Below, in pieces: positions 54,574 through 63,798 of a stretch of 64,000 bases of DNA. The notes below the pieces were generated by a model. It worked only from the letters and a program-made list of their open reading frames with translations. It was not told the DNA's origin and ran no database searches. A program made the translations under genes and the position numbers. The stretch is from Tabrizicola sp. TH137 (lineage in GTDB: Bacteria > Pseudomonadota > Alphaproteobacteria > Rhodobacterales > Rhodobacteraceae): positions 1 through 64,000 of the forward strand of contig NZ_PKRQ01000001.1 of NCBI RefSeq assembly GCF_002855575.1. Reading direction: 5' to 3'. Every line of letters starts with the position of its first letter. Positions within the stretch are counted from its first letter, which is position 1.

Positions 54574-57339
54574 ATGACCGTGAATTTTGCTCCCGGAGAC
54601 CTCGTGCGCGCCCGTGGGCGGGAATGGGTGGCATTGCCGTCCCCGCGCGAGGGCATTCTGGCGCTCCGCCCTCTTTCCGGCAGCGAGAATGACACGGTCA
54701 TCCTTGATCCGTCGCTTGAAACCCAACCGGTTGCCGCCGCACGTTTCGACTTGCCCTCCGATGCCCTGCCGACTGTCCAGGCGAAGGCAGCGCTCCTCGC
54801 GGATGCGATGCGGCTAACCCTTCGGCGGGGAGCGGGCCCTTTCCGTTCGGCCGCGCAACTGGCTTTCGAGCCCAGAACCTATCAGCTCGTCCCCTTGCTG
54901 ATGGCGCTTCGCCTGCAGGTGCCCCGGCTCCTGATCGCCGATGATGTCGGGATCGGGAAGACGATCGAGGCGGGCCTGATCCTTCGGGAACTGATGGACC
55001 GCGGCGAGGTCGATGGCTTCTCGGTGCTTTGTCCGCCGCACCTCGTCGAGCAGTGGGTCGGGGAATTGAAGCATCGGTTCGGGATCGAGGCGGTCGCCGT
55101 GACATCAGGCAGTGCCGCGCGGCTGGAACGCGGTCTTCCGCTGGCCCAGACGCTGTTCGATGCCTACCCCTATACCGTCGTCAGCCTTGACTACATCAAG
55201 GCCGAGAAGCGCCGTGAAGGGTTCGCGCGCGCTTGCCCCGATTTCGTGATCGTGGACGAAGCCCATGCCTCCGTGGGAACGCACAAGGGCAAGCAGCAGC
55301 GCTTCGAACTTCTCGCTGGCCTTGCCCGCGATCCGGAGCGCCGGATGATCTTTCTGACCGCAACGCCCCATTCGGGCGATGAAGATGCATTCGGCCGCCT
55401 GCTTTCGCTGATCGACCCGTCCTTCGGCACGATGAACTTCGAGGACGCCCGCTATCGCGAACGTCTGGCGCGACATTTCGTGCAGCGCCAAAGGATCGAT
55501 CTCGTTTCCGGGGATTGGGACGAGAACCGTGCGTTTCCCAAGCATGAAACCACCGAGTCCCCTTACCGGTTGTCGCAGCCACATCTCGATTTTCAGGACG
55601 CTGTGCTCGATTACTGCTTCGGCGTCGTCTCGCGCGCAGGATCCGGGCTTCGGGAACGGCGTCTGGCCTTCTGGGGCACACTCGCCCTGATGCGCTGCGT
55701 GGGTTCGTCGCCGGCTGCGGCCCTCAGTGCGCTGCGCAACCGGATGTCCAATGAGAGCGACCGGCTTGAGCCGCAGATCTACGATGAGGACTCCGACGAC
55801 GAAGACGCGGTGGATATTGAACCTGCGACCGGCTTTGACACGGATCCGGCCCTTCAGGCTTTGGTCGCCCACGCCGAAGAGTTGATCCACAAGCCTGATC
55901 CGAAGCTTGTAGCCCTCATCGATGCACTCACTCCGTTGATCAAAAAGGGCGCGAATCCCGTCGTGTTCTGCCGCTTCCTGGCCACGGCCGAGCACGTTCG
56001 GGATGGCCTGCGGAAGGCATTTCCCAAGCTGGTCGTCGAAGCGGTGACAGGCGTTCTGACGCCCGACGAGCGCCGTGACCGCGTGGCCGAAATGGCCTCA
56101 GCCGACGACGAGAAGGAAGTCCAGCGCATCCTGGTGGCCACCGACTGCTTGTCCGAGGGGATCAACCTCCAGCAGTTGTTCGACACCGTCATTCACTACG
56201 ATCTCTCCTGGAACCCCACCCGGCATCAGCAGCGCGAGGGGCGTGTTGATCGCTTCGGCCAGCCAGCCGAACTCGTCCGCTCGATCATGATGTTCTCACC
56301 GGACAGCGCCATCGACGGGGCCGTCCTGGATGTCGTCCTGCGCAAGGCAGAAGAAATCCGCAAGGCGACTGGGATCACCGTTCCTTTGCCGGACGAGCGT
56401 GGGCCGGTGACGGACGCCCTGATGGCTGCCGTGATGCTGCGGCAGGGAAAATCCCAGCAGCTGGCCTTCGACTTGCGCCTTGAAGACGGCACCCGGGCGA
56501 TGGAAGCGCGTTGGCGTGATGCCTCCGAGAACGAAAAGAAATCCCGCGCGCGCTTCGCCCAGAATGCGATGAAGCCGCAAGAAGTTGCTCCGGAATGGGA
56601 GAAGGTCCGCACCCTGCTTGGATCGCCAGAGGATGCCAAGGTCTTCATCGAGCGAGCGATGTCGCGTTTCGGCGTGCCGCTGGAGCCGCGCAAGACGCTT
56701 CTGATCGCCCATGTCCATGCGTTGGAGGCGGGCCTGAAAGAACGTCTGGCCCAACGCAACCTGACCGGCTCGGTCCGTCTTGCGATGACTGAACCCGCGC
56801 CATCGGGGACTGCGCTGCTCACCAGGACACATCCCCTGACCGCAACCCTCGCAGAGGCGCTGGTCGAGGCTTCGCTCGATCCGGAGGCACTGTCCGGTCT
56901 CGGGATCGGCCGGGTTGGCGCCTGGCCCACCTCAGCCGTTCAGCAGATGACCCGGCTGGCACTCCTTCGGATCCGGTTCAAGCTGACCGTCCACGCCCGA
57001 AAAGAACGCCTACTCCTAGCCGAGGAGGCCGCCCTTGTCGCGATACAGGGTGGCCGGATCGTCGCAGCCGGCGAAGCGGCCCGCGAACTTCTGAACACCC
57101 CAGCGGACGCTGACCTCGCTCCATCCGCCCGCGACCGCTTCATCGCCAAGGCCAAGGAGGATCTGCCCGGCCTACTCGACGGCCCCTTGGCCGAATTCGT
57201 CAATTCGCGCGCCGAGGAACTGATGCAGGATCATGCCCGCCTGCGCGCTGCCGCGGGGTCGGCCTCTCGCGTCACAGTCGAAGCTGTTCTGCCGCCAGAC
57301 GTCATCGGTCTCTTCGTCCTGATGCCGAGCGAGGTCTGA
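54574..57339 (+). CDS. SNF2/RapA-type helicase (DrmD-like)
   Basis: A 921-residue protein, MTVNFAPGDLVRARGREWVA. After an N-terminal SH3-like region it has a superfamily 2 Snf2 motor: LLIADDVGIGKTIEAGLILREL (about 123-144), FVIVDEAHASVGTHKGKQ, FLTATPHSGDEDAF, and in the second lobe LVATDCLSEGINLQQLF and QQREGRVDRFGQ (about 550-562). The match in length and motif set to DISARM DrmD, and its adjacency to an adenine methyltransferase gene, support that link. It is in the same operon as both neighbours (4 and 2 nt gaps). Confidence 0.9.
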   Translation: MTVNFAPGDLVRARGREWVALPSPREGILALRPLSGSENDTVILDPSLETQPVAAARFDLPSDALPTVQAKAALLADAMRLTLRRGAGPFRSAAQLAFEPRTYQLVPLLMALRLQVPRLLIADDVGIGKTIEAGLILRELMDRGEVDGFSVLCPPHLVEQWVGELKHRFGIEAVAVTSGSAARLERGLPLAQTLFDAYPYTVVSLDYIKAEKRREGFARACPDFVIVDEAHASVGTHKGKQQRFELLAGLARDPERRMIFLTATPHSGDEDAFGRLLSLIDPSFGTMNFEDARYRERLARHFVQRQRIDLVSGDWDENRAFPKHETTESPYRLSQPHLDFQDAVLDYCFGVVSRAGSGLRERRLAFWGTLALMRCVGSSPAAALSALRNRMSNESDRLEPQIYDEDSDDEDAVDIEPATGFDTDPALQALVAHAEELIHKPDPKLVALIDALTPLIKKGANPVVFCRFLATAEHVRDGLRKAFPKLVVEAVTGVLTPDERRDRVAEMASADDEKEVQRILVATDCLSEGINLQQLFDTVIHYDLSWNPTRHQQREGRVDRFGQPAELVRSIMMFSPDSAIDGAVLDVVLRKAEEIRKATGITVPLPDERGPVTDALMAAVMLRQGKSQQLAFDLRLEDGTRAMEARWRDASENEKKSRARFAQNAMKPQEVAPEWEKVRTLLGSPEDAKVFIERAMSRFGVPLEPRKTLLIAHVHALEAGLKERLAQRNLTGSVRLAMTEPAPSGTALLTRTHPLTATLAEALVEASLDPEALSGLGIGRVGAWPTSAVQQMTRLALLRIRFKLTVHARKERLLLAEEAALVAIQGGRIVAAGEAARELLNTPADADLAPSARDRFIAKAKEDLPGLLDGPLAEFVNSRAEELMQDHARLRAAAGSASRVTVEAVLPPDVIGLFVLMPSEV

Positions 57340-57341
57340 TC

Positions 57342-60300
57342 ATGGCGCGCAAACCCGTCGTCGACATGTCCGCCTGGCCGTCGCTCAGCCTCGAAGGCAA
57401 TCTGATCGCGCCTGCAATGGTCGCCAGCGTAGACCGCCGCGAGGCGTCCGAGCAGACTGAGGCCGACTATCGCATCCGGAAGGGCCTGACGATCCGCGAG
57501 GAAATCTCGACCGCCTTCCGCGTCGGCCAGTCGCATTTCGACACCTTTTCCCGGATCGCAAACCCCTCGGTCGATGCGACGCGACGCTTCATCAAAGCGT
57601 TCCTGCAGGAAACCTTCGGCTTCGACGACCTCGCACCGGCCGACGGCGCTCTGTCCTTCATCGCGGGCGGCAGGGTGCCGATCGTGGTCGTGCCGCCAAC
57701 AGACGAAAAACTCGACCGGCGTAGCGCGACCCTTTCGACCGACCGCACACGCTCGCCCGCATTCGCCCTTCAGGACCACCTGAACGAGCATGACGAAACC
57801 CTCTGGGGCCTTGTCACCAACGGCACGCTGATCCGCCTGATGCGCGACAACGCATCGCTGACCCGCCCGGCCTATATCGAGGCTGATCTCTCCCAGATCT
57901 TCACCAACGAGGACGCGGCTTCCTTCGCCGTCCTCTGGCTTCTGATCCACCGCACCCGCTTTGGCGTCGCTGGCGCCCCGGCCGCCGATTGCGCGCTGGA
58001 GCGCTGGCGCGACGCCGGGTCCAAGGAAGGCGAAGTCGCCCGCGACCGGCTGGCCGTCCAGGTCCAGATCGCGCTCAAGGTTCTCGGCTCCGGCTTTCTC
58101 GAGGCCAACCCCGACCTGCGCGACAAGCTGAAATCGGGCGAGGTCAACCTGACGGAATGGTTCAACGAACTCCTCCGCCTCGTCTATCGCCTGATCTTCC
58201 TGATGGTGGCCGAGGATCGCAACCTCCTGCACCCCGAAAAGGCCAAGCCCGACGCCCGCAAGCTTTATGCCGAAGGCTACAGCCTTGGCCAGCTCCGCGC
58301 CCAATGCTACCGCGCCGCCTCGTGGGACAAGCATCACGACCGCTACGAGGGCATCAAAATCGTCTTCCACGCGCTGGCCAGCGGGCAAGACGCACTGGCG
58401 CTCCCGGCCCTCGGCGGCCTCTTCGCGGGCGACAAGCTGCCCCACCTCGAAACCGCCCGCCTGCGCAACCGCGCCTTCATGGAGGCGCTCTACCGCCTCT
58501 CCTGGCTTGACCAGAAAACCGGCATGGTCCCCGTCAACTGGCGCGCGATGGAGACCGAGGAACTGGGCTCGGTCTACGAATCCCTCCTCGAACTGCAGCC
58601 GCAGCTGGGCGATGACGGCAAGACCCTGCTTTTCGCCTCGGAAGCCGCTGAGCAGAAGGGCAACCAGCGCAAGACCACCGGCTCCTACTACACGCCCGAC
58701 AGCCTGGTTCAGGCGCTGCTCGATACCGCACTCGACCCCGTGCTCGACAAGACCGAGGCCGAGGCGGACGATCCCGCCAAGGCACTGCTGAAACTGTCGG
58801 TCATCGACCCCGCCTGCGGCTCGGGCCATTTCCTGCTGGCCGCCGCCCGCCGCATCGCCACACGGCTGGCCCGCATCCGCGCCGATGGCACGCCCTCGCT
58901 GGCCGATTTCCGCCATGCCCTGCGCGATGTCGCGCGGTCCTGCCTGCACGGGGTGGACCGCAATCCGATGGCGGTGGAGCTGACCAAGGTCGCGCTCTGG
59001 ATCGAGACGGTGGACCCCGGCCTTCCCCTCGGCTTTTTCGACGCGCAGATCCGCTGTGGTGATGCGCTGATGGGGGTGTTCGACCTGAAGGTGCTGCAGG
59101 GTGGCATCCCCGATGCCGCCTACAAGCCGCTGACGGGAGACGACAAGGATACGGCGAAATACTACCTGCAGGCCAACCGCGCTGCGACCTCGGGTCAGGG
59201 CGGGTTCGATTTCGGCACGGGGCAAGTTGCCATGCCCGAGATGAAACCTCTGGCGCTGGATTTCTCGGGCTTCCGCGACCTACCCGAGGATACGGTGGAG
59301 CAGATCGGGGCCAAGGCCGCGCGGTTCAAGGAACTGCGCAAGGGGCAGGCATTTGTGCGGGCGACGGCGGCGGCGAACCTGTATGTCGCGGCCTTCCTGC
59401 TGCCCAAGGTGGGCGGCGCACCGGCGGGGGCATCCGCCCGCACCGTGCCGACGACCGAGGAGCTGTGGCTGGCTCTCAATCAGGGCAAGATCCGGCAGGC
59501 AATGATGGACGCGCCCAAGGCCGCCCGCCGCGCCCGCGCCTTTCACTGGCCGCTGGAGTTCCCCGATGTGATGCAGCGCGGCGGGTTCGACGTGGTGCTG
59601 GGGAACCCACCGTGGGAGGTGATGCAGCTTTCAGAAGAAGAATACTTCGCAACCATAAGGCCAGAGATTGCGTCGCTGTCAGGTGCGGCACGAAAGCGCG
59701 CGATTGCCGATCTGGAACGTGATGACCCGTCCGCGTTTCTGAGTTTCGAGCGAGAGAAACGTCAGTTCGTAGCGATAAATGAGTTCGCCCGAGAATCTGG
59801 ACGATTTAAATTGTCTGCCCGTGGAAAGTTAAACACATACGCTCTCTTCGCTGAGGTATTTCGGACTCTGAGGCGACCAACTGGCCGCGCAGGCGGAATA
59901 TTTCCCCTTGGTATCGCCACCAGTGAGACTCTTTCAGAATTTTTTTCGTCAATCCTCAGGAACCAAGAACTCGTCAGCTTGATTTCCATGGCTGAAATCA
60001 AGGATTGGTTTAGTGGAACTAAAGACAATCAATCATTCTGTCTATTTACGATGGGGCAGTCGCATCGTGCGAAATTCATGTTTAAGCTGCAAACACCCCA
60101 GGATCTTTCCGATGCGAGGAGGCTCTTCTTTTTGTCGCCGGGCGACGTCGAGAAGATGAATCCCAATACACTTACTGCGCCAGTCTTAAGGACAGAGATG
60201 GACGCGGTATTGGTCAGCAATATCTATTCTCGAGTTCCAATCTTATTTGCTGACGGTCCGCCTCAGCTTAATCCATGGAATCTACAGTTCCGGCAAGGCA

Positions 60301-61238
60301 TGTTCAACATGACCACCGACAGCAATCTTTTTTATACCTCCAAGGAGCTTGTGGAAAGGGGGCACCAGCTTGTTGGAAGCTGTTTCATAAGTACGGATCG
60401 ATCTCAGAAATATCTTCCCCTCTATGAGGCGAAAATGATGTCATATTTCGATCACCGATGGGGATTTTATCCAGAGGGGGCCGTTGACGACACGCGCGCA
60501 TTGCCGCGTCCTGCTCTGGAGCAAAAGCAGGATCCGGCTTATGAGGTCTTGCCCAGATATTGGGTTGACGAACGGCATGCGCGGGAAATCGCTCAAAGGT
60601 TGTCATGGAGTCGCGATTGGCTGTTGGGTTGGCGCGATGTAACAAATACTACCAATGAGCGGACGCTTATTGCCAGTGTCACTCCGTTCTTTGCGGCATC
60701 AGGCAAAATGCCGTTAATCTTGCCGGAACAGTCTGCAAAGCTGGCTGCGTGTCTTCTTGCCAATCTGTCTTCATTGGTGCTGGACTTCGTTGTGCGGCTA
60801 AAACTGGGTGGCACTTCCGTGTCACAGTTCTATCTCAAGCAGTTCCCGGTTCTTGCACCTGAATACTACACCGAACCCCGCCTCGCCTTCCTCACCCCGA
60901 AAGTGCTGGAACTCACCTACACCTCGCACAGCCTCGCTCCCTTCGCCCGCGATCTGGGCCATGACGGCCCGCCCTTCGCCTGGGACGAGGACCGCCGCGC
61001 CCTCCTCCGCGCCGATCTCGACGCCTTCTACGCCCGCGCCTACGGCCTGACCCGCGACGAGCTGCGCTACATCCTCGACCCCGCCGACGTGAAGGGCCCC
61101 GACTACCCCTCGGAAACCTTCCGTGTCCTGAAGGAAAAGGAAATCCGCCACCACGGCGAATACCGCACCCGCCGCCTAGTCCTCGCCGCCTGGGACCGGA
61201 TGGAAGCGAACGGCGAATTCGCGGCGATGGGGATGTGA
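57342..61238 (+). CDS. Eco57I-type adenine methyltransferase (DrmMI-like) with exchanged recognition region
   Basis: A 1298-residue protein, MARKPVVDMSAWPSLSLEGN. Motif I IDPACGSGHFLLAA lies at about 487-500 and motif IV VVLGNPPWEV at about 750-760, the gamma-class N6-adenine order; the large spacing is typical of Eco57I/PglX/DrmMI proteins. Residues about 765-1170 form the target-recognition part. The DNA of that part (roughly 59,630-60,860) is much less GC-rich than either side: 23 of 60 bases at 60,001-60,060 against about three quarters at 60,961-61,020. It presumably marks host DNA as self. It overlaps the next gene by 4 nt. Confidence 0.92.
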   Translation: MARKPVVDMSAWPSLSLEGNLIAPAMVASVDRREASEQTEADYRIRKGLTIREEISTAFRVGQSHFDTFSRIANPSVDATRRFIKAFLQETFGFDDLAPADGALSFIAGGRVPIVVVPPTDEKLDRRSATLSTDRTRSPAFALQDHLNEHDETLWGLVTNGTLIRLMRDNASLTRPAYIEADLSQIFTNEDAASFAVLWLLIHRTRFGVAGAPAADCALERWRDAGSKEGEVARDRLAVQVQIALKVLGSGFLEANPDLRDKLKSGEVNLTEWFNELLRLVYRLIFLMVAEDRNLLHPEKAKPDARKLYAEGYSLGQLRAQCYRAASWDKHHDRYEGIKIVFHALASGQDALALPALGGLFAGDKLPHLETARLRNRAFMEALYRLSWLDQKTGMVPVNWRAMETEELGSVYESLLELQPQLGDDGKTLLFASEAAEQKGNQRKTTGSYYTPDSLVQALLDTALDPVLDKTEAEADDPAKALLKLSVIDPACGSGHFLLAAARRIATRLARIRADGTPSLADFRHALRDVARSCLHGVDRNPMAVELTKVALWIETVDPGLPLGFFDAQIRCGDALMGVFDLKVLQGGIPDAAYKPLTGDDKDTAKYYLQANRAATSGQGGFDFGTGQVAMPEMKPLALDFSGFRDLPEDTVEQIGAKAARFKELRKGQAFVRATAAANLYVAAFLLPKVGGAPAGASARTVPTTEELWLALNQGKIRQAMMDAPKAARRARAFHWPLEFPDVMQRGGFDVVLGNPPWEVMQLSEEEYFATIRPEIASLSGAARKRAIADLERDDPSAFLSFEREKRQFVAINEFARESGRFKLSARGKLNTYALFAEVFRTLRRPTGRAGGIFPLGIATSETLSEFFSSILRNQELVSLISMAEIKDWFSGTKDNQSFCLFTMGQSHRAKFMFKLQTPQDLSDARRLFFLSPGDVEKMNPNTLTAPVLRTEMDAVLVSNIYSRVPILFADGPPQLNPWNLQFRQGMFNMTTDSNLFYTSKELVERGHQLVGSCFISTDRSQKYLPLYEAKMMSYFDHRWGFYPEGAVDDTRALPRPALEQKQDPAYEVLPRYWVDERHAREIAQRLSWSRDWLLGWRDVTNTTNERTLIASVTPFFAASGKMPLILPEQSAKLAACLLANLSSLVLDFVVRLKLGGTSVSQFYLKQFPVLAPEYYTEPRLAFLTPKVLELTYTSHSLAPFARDLGHDGPPFAWDEDRRALLRADLDAFYARAYGLTRDELRYILDPADVKGPDYPSETFRVLKEKEIRHHGEYRTRRLVLAAWDRMEANGEFAAMGM

Positions 61239-62473
61239 TGAAGATCGACCCGCAGCGCATGGCCCAGTTGTGGCATCTGCTTGAAGCCGCAGAGGACCGG
61301 TTCTGCGGGCGAGACGAATTTTCCCATCAAGACGCGCTCCACTCCTTCAGCGTCGGCCTGCGTGGTGTGATGCAGCGCGCAGGGGAAGGCGTCGATATCA
61401 TCGAGGCCAAGCGATACTTCAGCGTGCTGTTGAAGGAAAAGCTCTACGCGATCGAGATCACCGATCCCGAGTGGATCGGGATTCCGGTGGCTCGAATGAT
61501 GCGGGATGACCGGGAGCGGGTTCCAGACAGCCTGATGCTGGCCTTGGGCCGAGCCTTTCCACCCAAACCTCGCGCGCCGAGGGGCGGTGGGGTGCGGGAT
61601 CACTCGACCCAGTTTCCACCGCTGGTGGATGACGAGAAGACGCGCAGCCTGATCGACTCGCTGATCGCCGACACCAGGCTTTACGCCACCAGCAAGGCGG
61701 TCAAGGACCTGTTCAACTTCACCGCCCGCATGCGCCATGTCGCACCGTTCAATGCCATGCTGCTGAACGCACAGAAGCCGGGACTGAGCTATGCCGCGAC
61801 CGTGCGGGACTGGGCCGAACGGTTCGGGCGTCGTCCCAAAGCCCGGGCCCGCCCGCTGATCGTGCTGCGCAACTTTGGCCCGGTGGATTTCGTCTACGAC
61901 GTGCTCGACACCGAAGGGCGGCCGCTGCCCGAGGCGGCGTTCTCGTTCCCGACGACCGGGGATATCCCGCGCGCCTGGTTCCGCTCTGTCGAAACACACC
62001 TTGAGAAGGCTGCCATCCAGCTGATCTGGGCCGATGAAGGCGACAGGCGCGCGGGATGCGTCTGGAAGGAAAAGGACTACAACGACAAGACCAGACTGAA
62101 CGACATATGTCTGGTGGTGAATGGCAACCACCCACCGGCAACCCAGTTTGTCACGTTGGTGCACGAACTGGCGCATCTCTACCTTGGCCACCTCGGAGTT
62201 GATCGCAAACGCGGGGTGGATGATCGGAGATGGGCTGACTTGGCCTTGCGCGAGGTGGAGGCCGAGTCGGTTGCCTATGTGGTTGCGAAGCGTTCCGGTA
62301 TCAGCCCGAGAAGCGAGAGTTACCTGAGCCGCTACAGGGGGGCGTTCGACGCGTTCCAACCGCAGGTCGTTCTGCAGGCCGCAAATGCAATCGAGCGCCT
62401 GCTTCGGTTACCCTTTGCTTCTTGGCCGACGGGCGCAAGCGGCGGGCAAATGTCATTCAACTTGGGATCATGA
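61235..62473 (+). CDS. ArdC/ImmA-IrrE-like zinc metallopeptidase
   Basis: A 412-residue protein from GTG 61235 or ATG 61238, overlapping the methyltransferase stop. The zincin site is TLVHELAHLYLGHLG (HExxH) with a glutamate third ligand in LREVEAESVAYVVAKRSGI about 40 residues on. The preceding region (FNFTARMRHVAPFNAMLLNAQKPGLSYAATVRDWAERFGR) resembles the N-terminal ssDNA-binding domain of ArdC antirestriction proteins. So it could bind DNA ends or ssDNA and cleave a regulatory or phage protein. It is not a standard DISARM component and is embedded in the operon. Confidence 0.85.
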   Translation: MMKIDPQRMAQLWHLLEAAEDRFCGRDEFSHQDALHSFSVGLRGVMQRAGEGVDIIEAKRYFSVLLKEKLYAIEITDPEWIGIPVARMMRDDRERVPDSLMLALGRAFPPKPRAPRGGGVRDHSTQFPPLVDDEKTRSLIDSLIADTRLYATSKAVKDLFNFTARMRHVAPFNAMLLNAQKPGLSYAATVRDWAERFGRRPKARARPLIVLRNFGPVDFVYDVLDTEGRPLPEAAFSFPTTGDIPRAWFRSVETHLEKAAIQLIWADEGDRRAGCVWKEKDYNDKTRLNDICLVVNGNHPPATQFVTLVHELAHLYLGHLGVDRKRGVDDRRWADLALREVEAESVAYVVAKRSGISPRSESYLSRYRGAFDAFQPQVVLQAANAIERLLRLPFASWPTGASGGQMSFNLGS

Positions 62474-62480
62474 GGTTCAG

Positions 62481-63245
62481 GTGATGATTCAGTCGCCCCA
62501 GAGCTTCGTCGTCTCTCAGGAATGCCAGAAGGTCGCCTGGCAGAACGGCTATCGCCGCGCCTTGGGCGAAGCGGACGGCTGGGTGCGCTACGGGTCCACC
62601 ACCGCGAAGGGCACGGTGTGGTTAGCCGCGGCCGGGCACGATGGGCCGTGGTTTCTGGCCCTCGATCATCTTGGCATCGCCGAGGATCTGAACCTGCCCA
62701 AGGCCGACCTGCCCGGCCCGGGCCTCGTGCGATATGCCTTCCCGAACCTGACCGCGCTATATGCCGTGATGCCTCGGGTCTACCAGTTGGGCGTAACGCT
62801 GCCCGATGGCCCGCTCGAGGAATTCCGTGCGGCCGTAGCCGACCTGCCCAAGAGCACCGAGGCCGAGCGGCTGATCATCCAGCGCGTTGGCCAGAATATC
62901 TTCCGCGACCGGCTGATGACCTACTGGCAAGGCCGCTGCCCGCTGACCGGGATCACCGATCCGGCGCTCTTGCGCGCAAGCCACATCATCGCCTGGAAGG
63001 ATTGCGCCAGCGACGCTGACCGGCTGGACGTGCATAACGGCCTGCTGCTTTCGGCCCTTTGGGATGCGGCCTTCGACCGGGGGCTGGTGACCTTCGATGA
63101 TGACGGCCTTCCGCAATTCTCGCCAAAGCTGAGCGAGACGGCGCGCGCAGAGCTGCGCTGGCAATCTCCCATCCCGCTCACCGACAAACACCGCGCCCGC
63201 CTTGTCTGGCATCGGACAGAAGCCTTTGAGGAGATCGCGCCATGA
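62481..63245 (+). CDS. HNH endonuclease
   Basis: A 254-residue protein read from GTG 62481 (ATG at 62484 is equally possible) after GAGG. The C-terminal HNH domain has RCPLTGITDPALLRASHIIAWKDC and LDVHNGLLLSALWDAAFDRGLVTFDDDG, with the two histidine/asparagine blocks of the HNH_2 type. The N-terminal half (GYRRALGEADGWVRYGSTTAKGTVWLA) is uncharacterised and may sense DNA. It closes the operon 7 nt after the metallopeptidase and is the only obvious nuclease of the unit; it could be the effector, in the place held by DrmC elsewhere. Confidence 0.88.
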   Translation: MMIQSPQSFVVSQECQKVAWQNGYRRALGEADGWVRYGSTTAKGTVWLAAAGHDGPWFLALDHLGIAEDLNLPKADLPGPGLVRYAFPNLTALYAVMPRVYQLGVTLPDGPLEEFRAAVADLPKSTEAERLIIQRVGQNIFRDRLMTYWQGRCPLTGITDPALLRASHIIAWKDCASDADRLDVHNGLLLSALWDAAFDRGLVTFDDDGLPQFSPKLSETARAELRWQSPIPLTDKHRARLVWHRTEAFEEIAP

Positions 63246-63395
63246 CACCCCGCGTGATCAATATTCTTCTCCTCGATGGTCAACTGTGCGGGATTTGAGT
63301 GACACAGATTTCGATGTCGACAATCGAGGTCCAGACAGAACCGCCCCTAGTTTAGTCAACTGATGAAGAGGGTCGGTGTGCGCAATCTCGCAAAA

Positions 63396-63665
63396 TTATT
63401 GCCGGCACGCCCCCGCCTGATCGCGCAAGACAGAGTAGTCGCTGAGCATCCGGACGATGACGGCGCCTTCCGGCAGCACCGCGACCTCGTTGGCCGCGCG
63501 CGCCTGATCGGCTGTGTTGTAATCGACCACGGGTAGGCAAGGCGCCCGAACGTCAGAACCGCCCATTGCGCAGCCGGTCAGCCAGAGCATCGCGATCAGC
63601 AGGGCGGCGGGCGGCGGCGTCGAGCATCTGGCGGTGGATGACATCGTTTCTCTCTCGGGCATCAA
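63396..63665 (-). CDS. Outer-membrane spanin (Rz1-like lipoprotein)
   Basis: An 89-residue protein with a lipoprotein signal: a hydrophobic stretch PPPAALLIAMLW followed by the lipobox LTGC (cysteine at about 32). The mature part is short and proline-containing (APCLPVVDYNTADQARAAN). It overlaps the inner-membrane spanin gene by 113 bp in another frame, the classical Rz/Rz1 overlap. Starts at 63662 or 63644 are possible. It would link to Rz to disrupt the outer membrane in lysis. Confidence 0.75.
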   Translation of the reverse strand: MMPERETMSSTARCSTPPPAALLIAMLWLTGCAMGGSDVRAPCLPVVDYNTADQARAANEVAVLPEGAVIVRMLSDYSVLRDQAGACRQ

Positions 63666-63798
63666 GCCGTTCGGCAGCGCGCCCAGCGCGTTCGCCCGCG
63701 CGGCGCAGGTTCAGAAGGAACAGCAGGATTGCTGTGGCGGCGAGGATCAGGCCCAGCGCCTTGCGCGCCGGGCCGTGGGTGAGGAGCCCGCCGATCAC
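63553..63798 (-). CDS. Inner-membrane spanin (Rz-like)
   Basis: An 81-residue protein from a GTG at 63798 overlapping the upstream stop (GTGA). One membrane segment (about 11-29: KALGLILAATAILLFLLNL) is followed by a basic, helical coiled region (RAGERAGRAAERLDARERNDVIHRQMLDAAARR). Topology and overlap with the downstream lipoprotein gene fit an i-spanin. Confidence 0.72.
   Translation of the reverse strand: MIGGLLTHGPARKALGLILAATAILLFLLNLRRAGERAGRAAERLDARERNDVIHRQMLDAAARRPADRDALADRLRNGRF

Noticed and set aside
57231-59225. A 664-codon minus-strand frame over the adenine methyltransferase
   Set aside because: Shadow frame of a gene with clear AdoMet and NPPW motifs; it stops existing where GC falls, as expected for a composition artefact.
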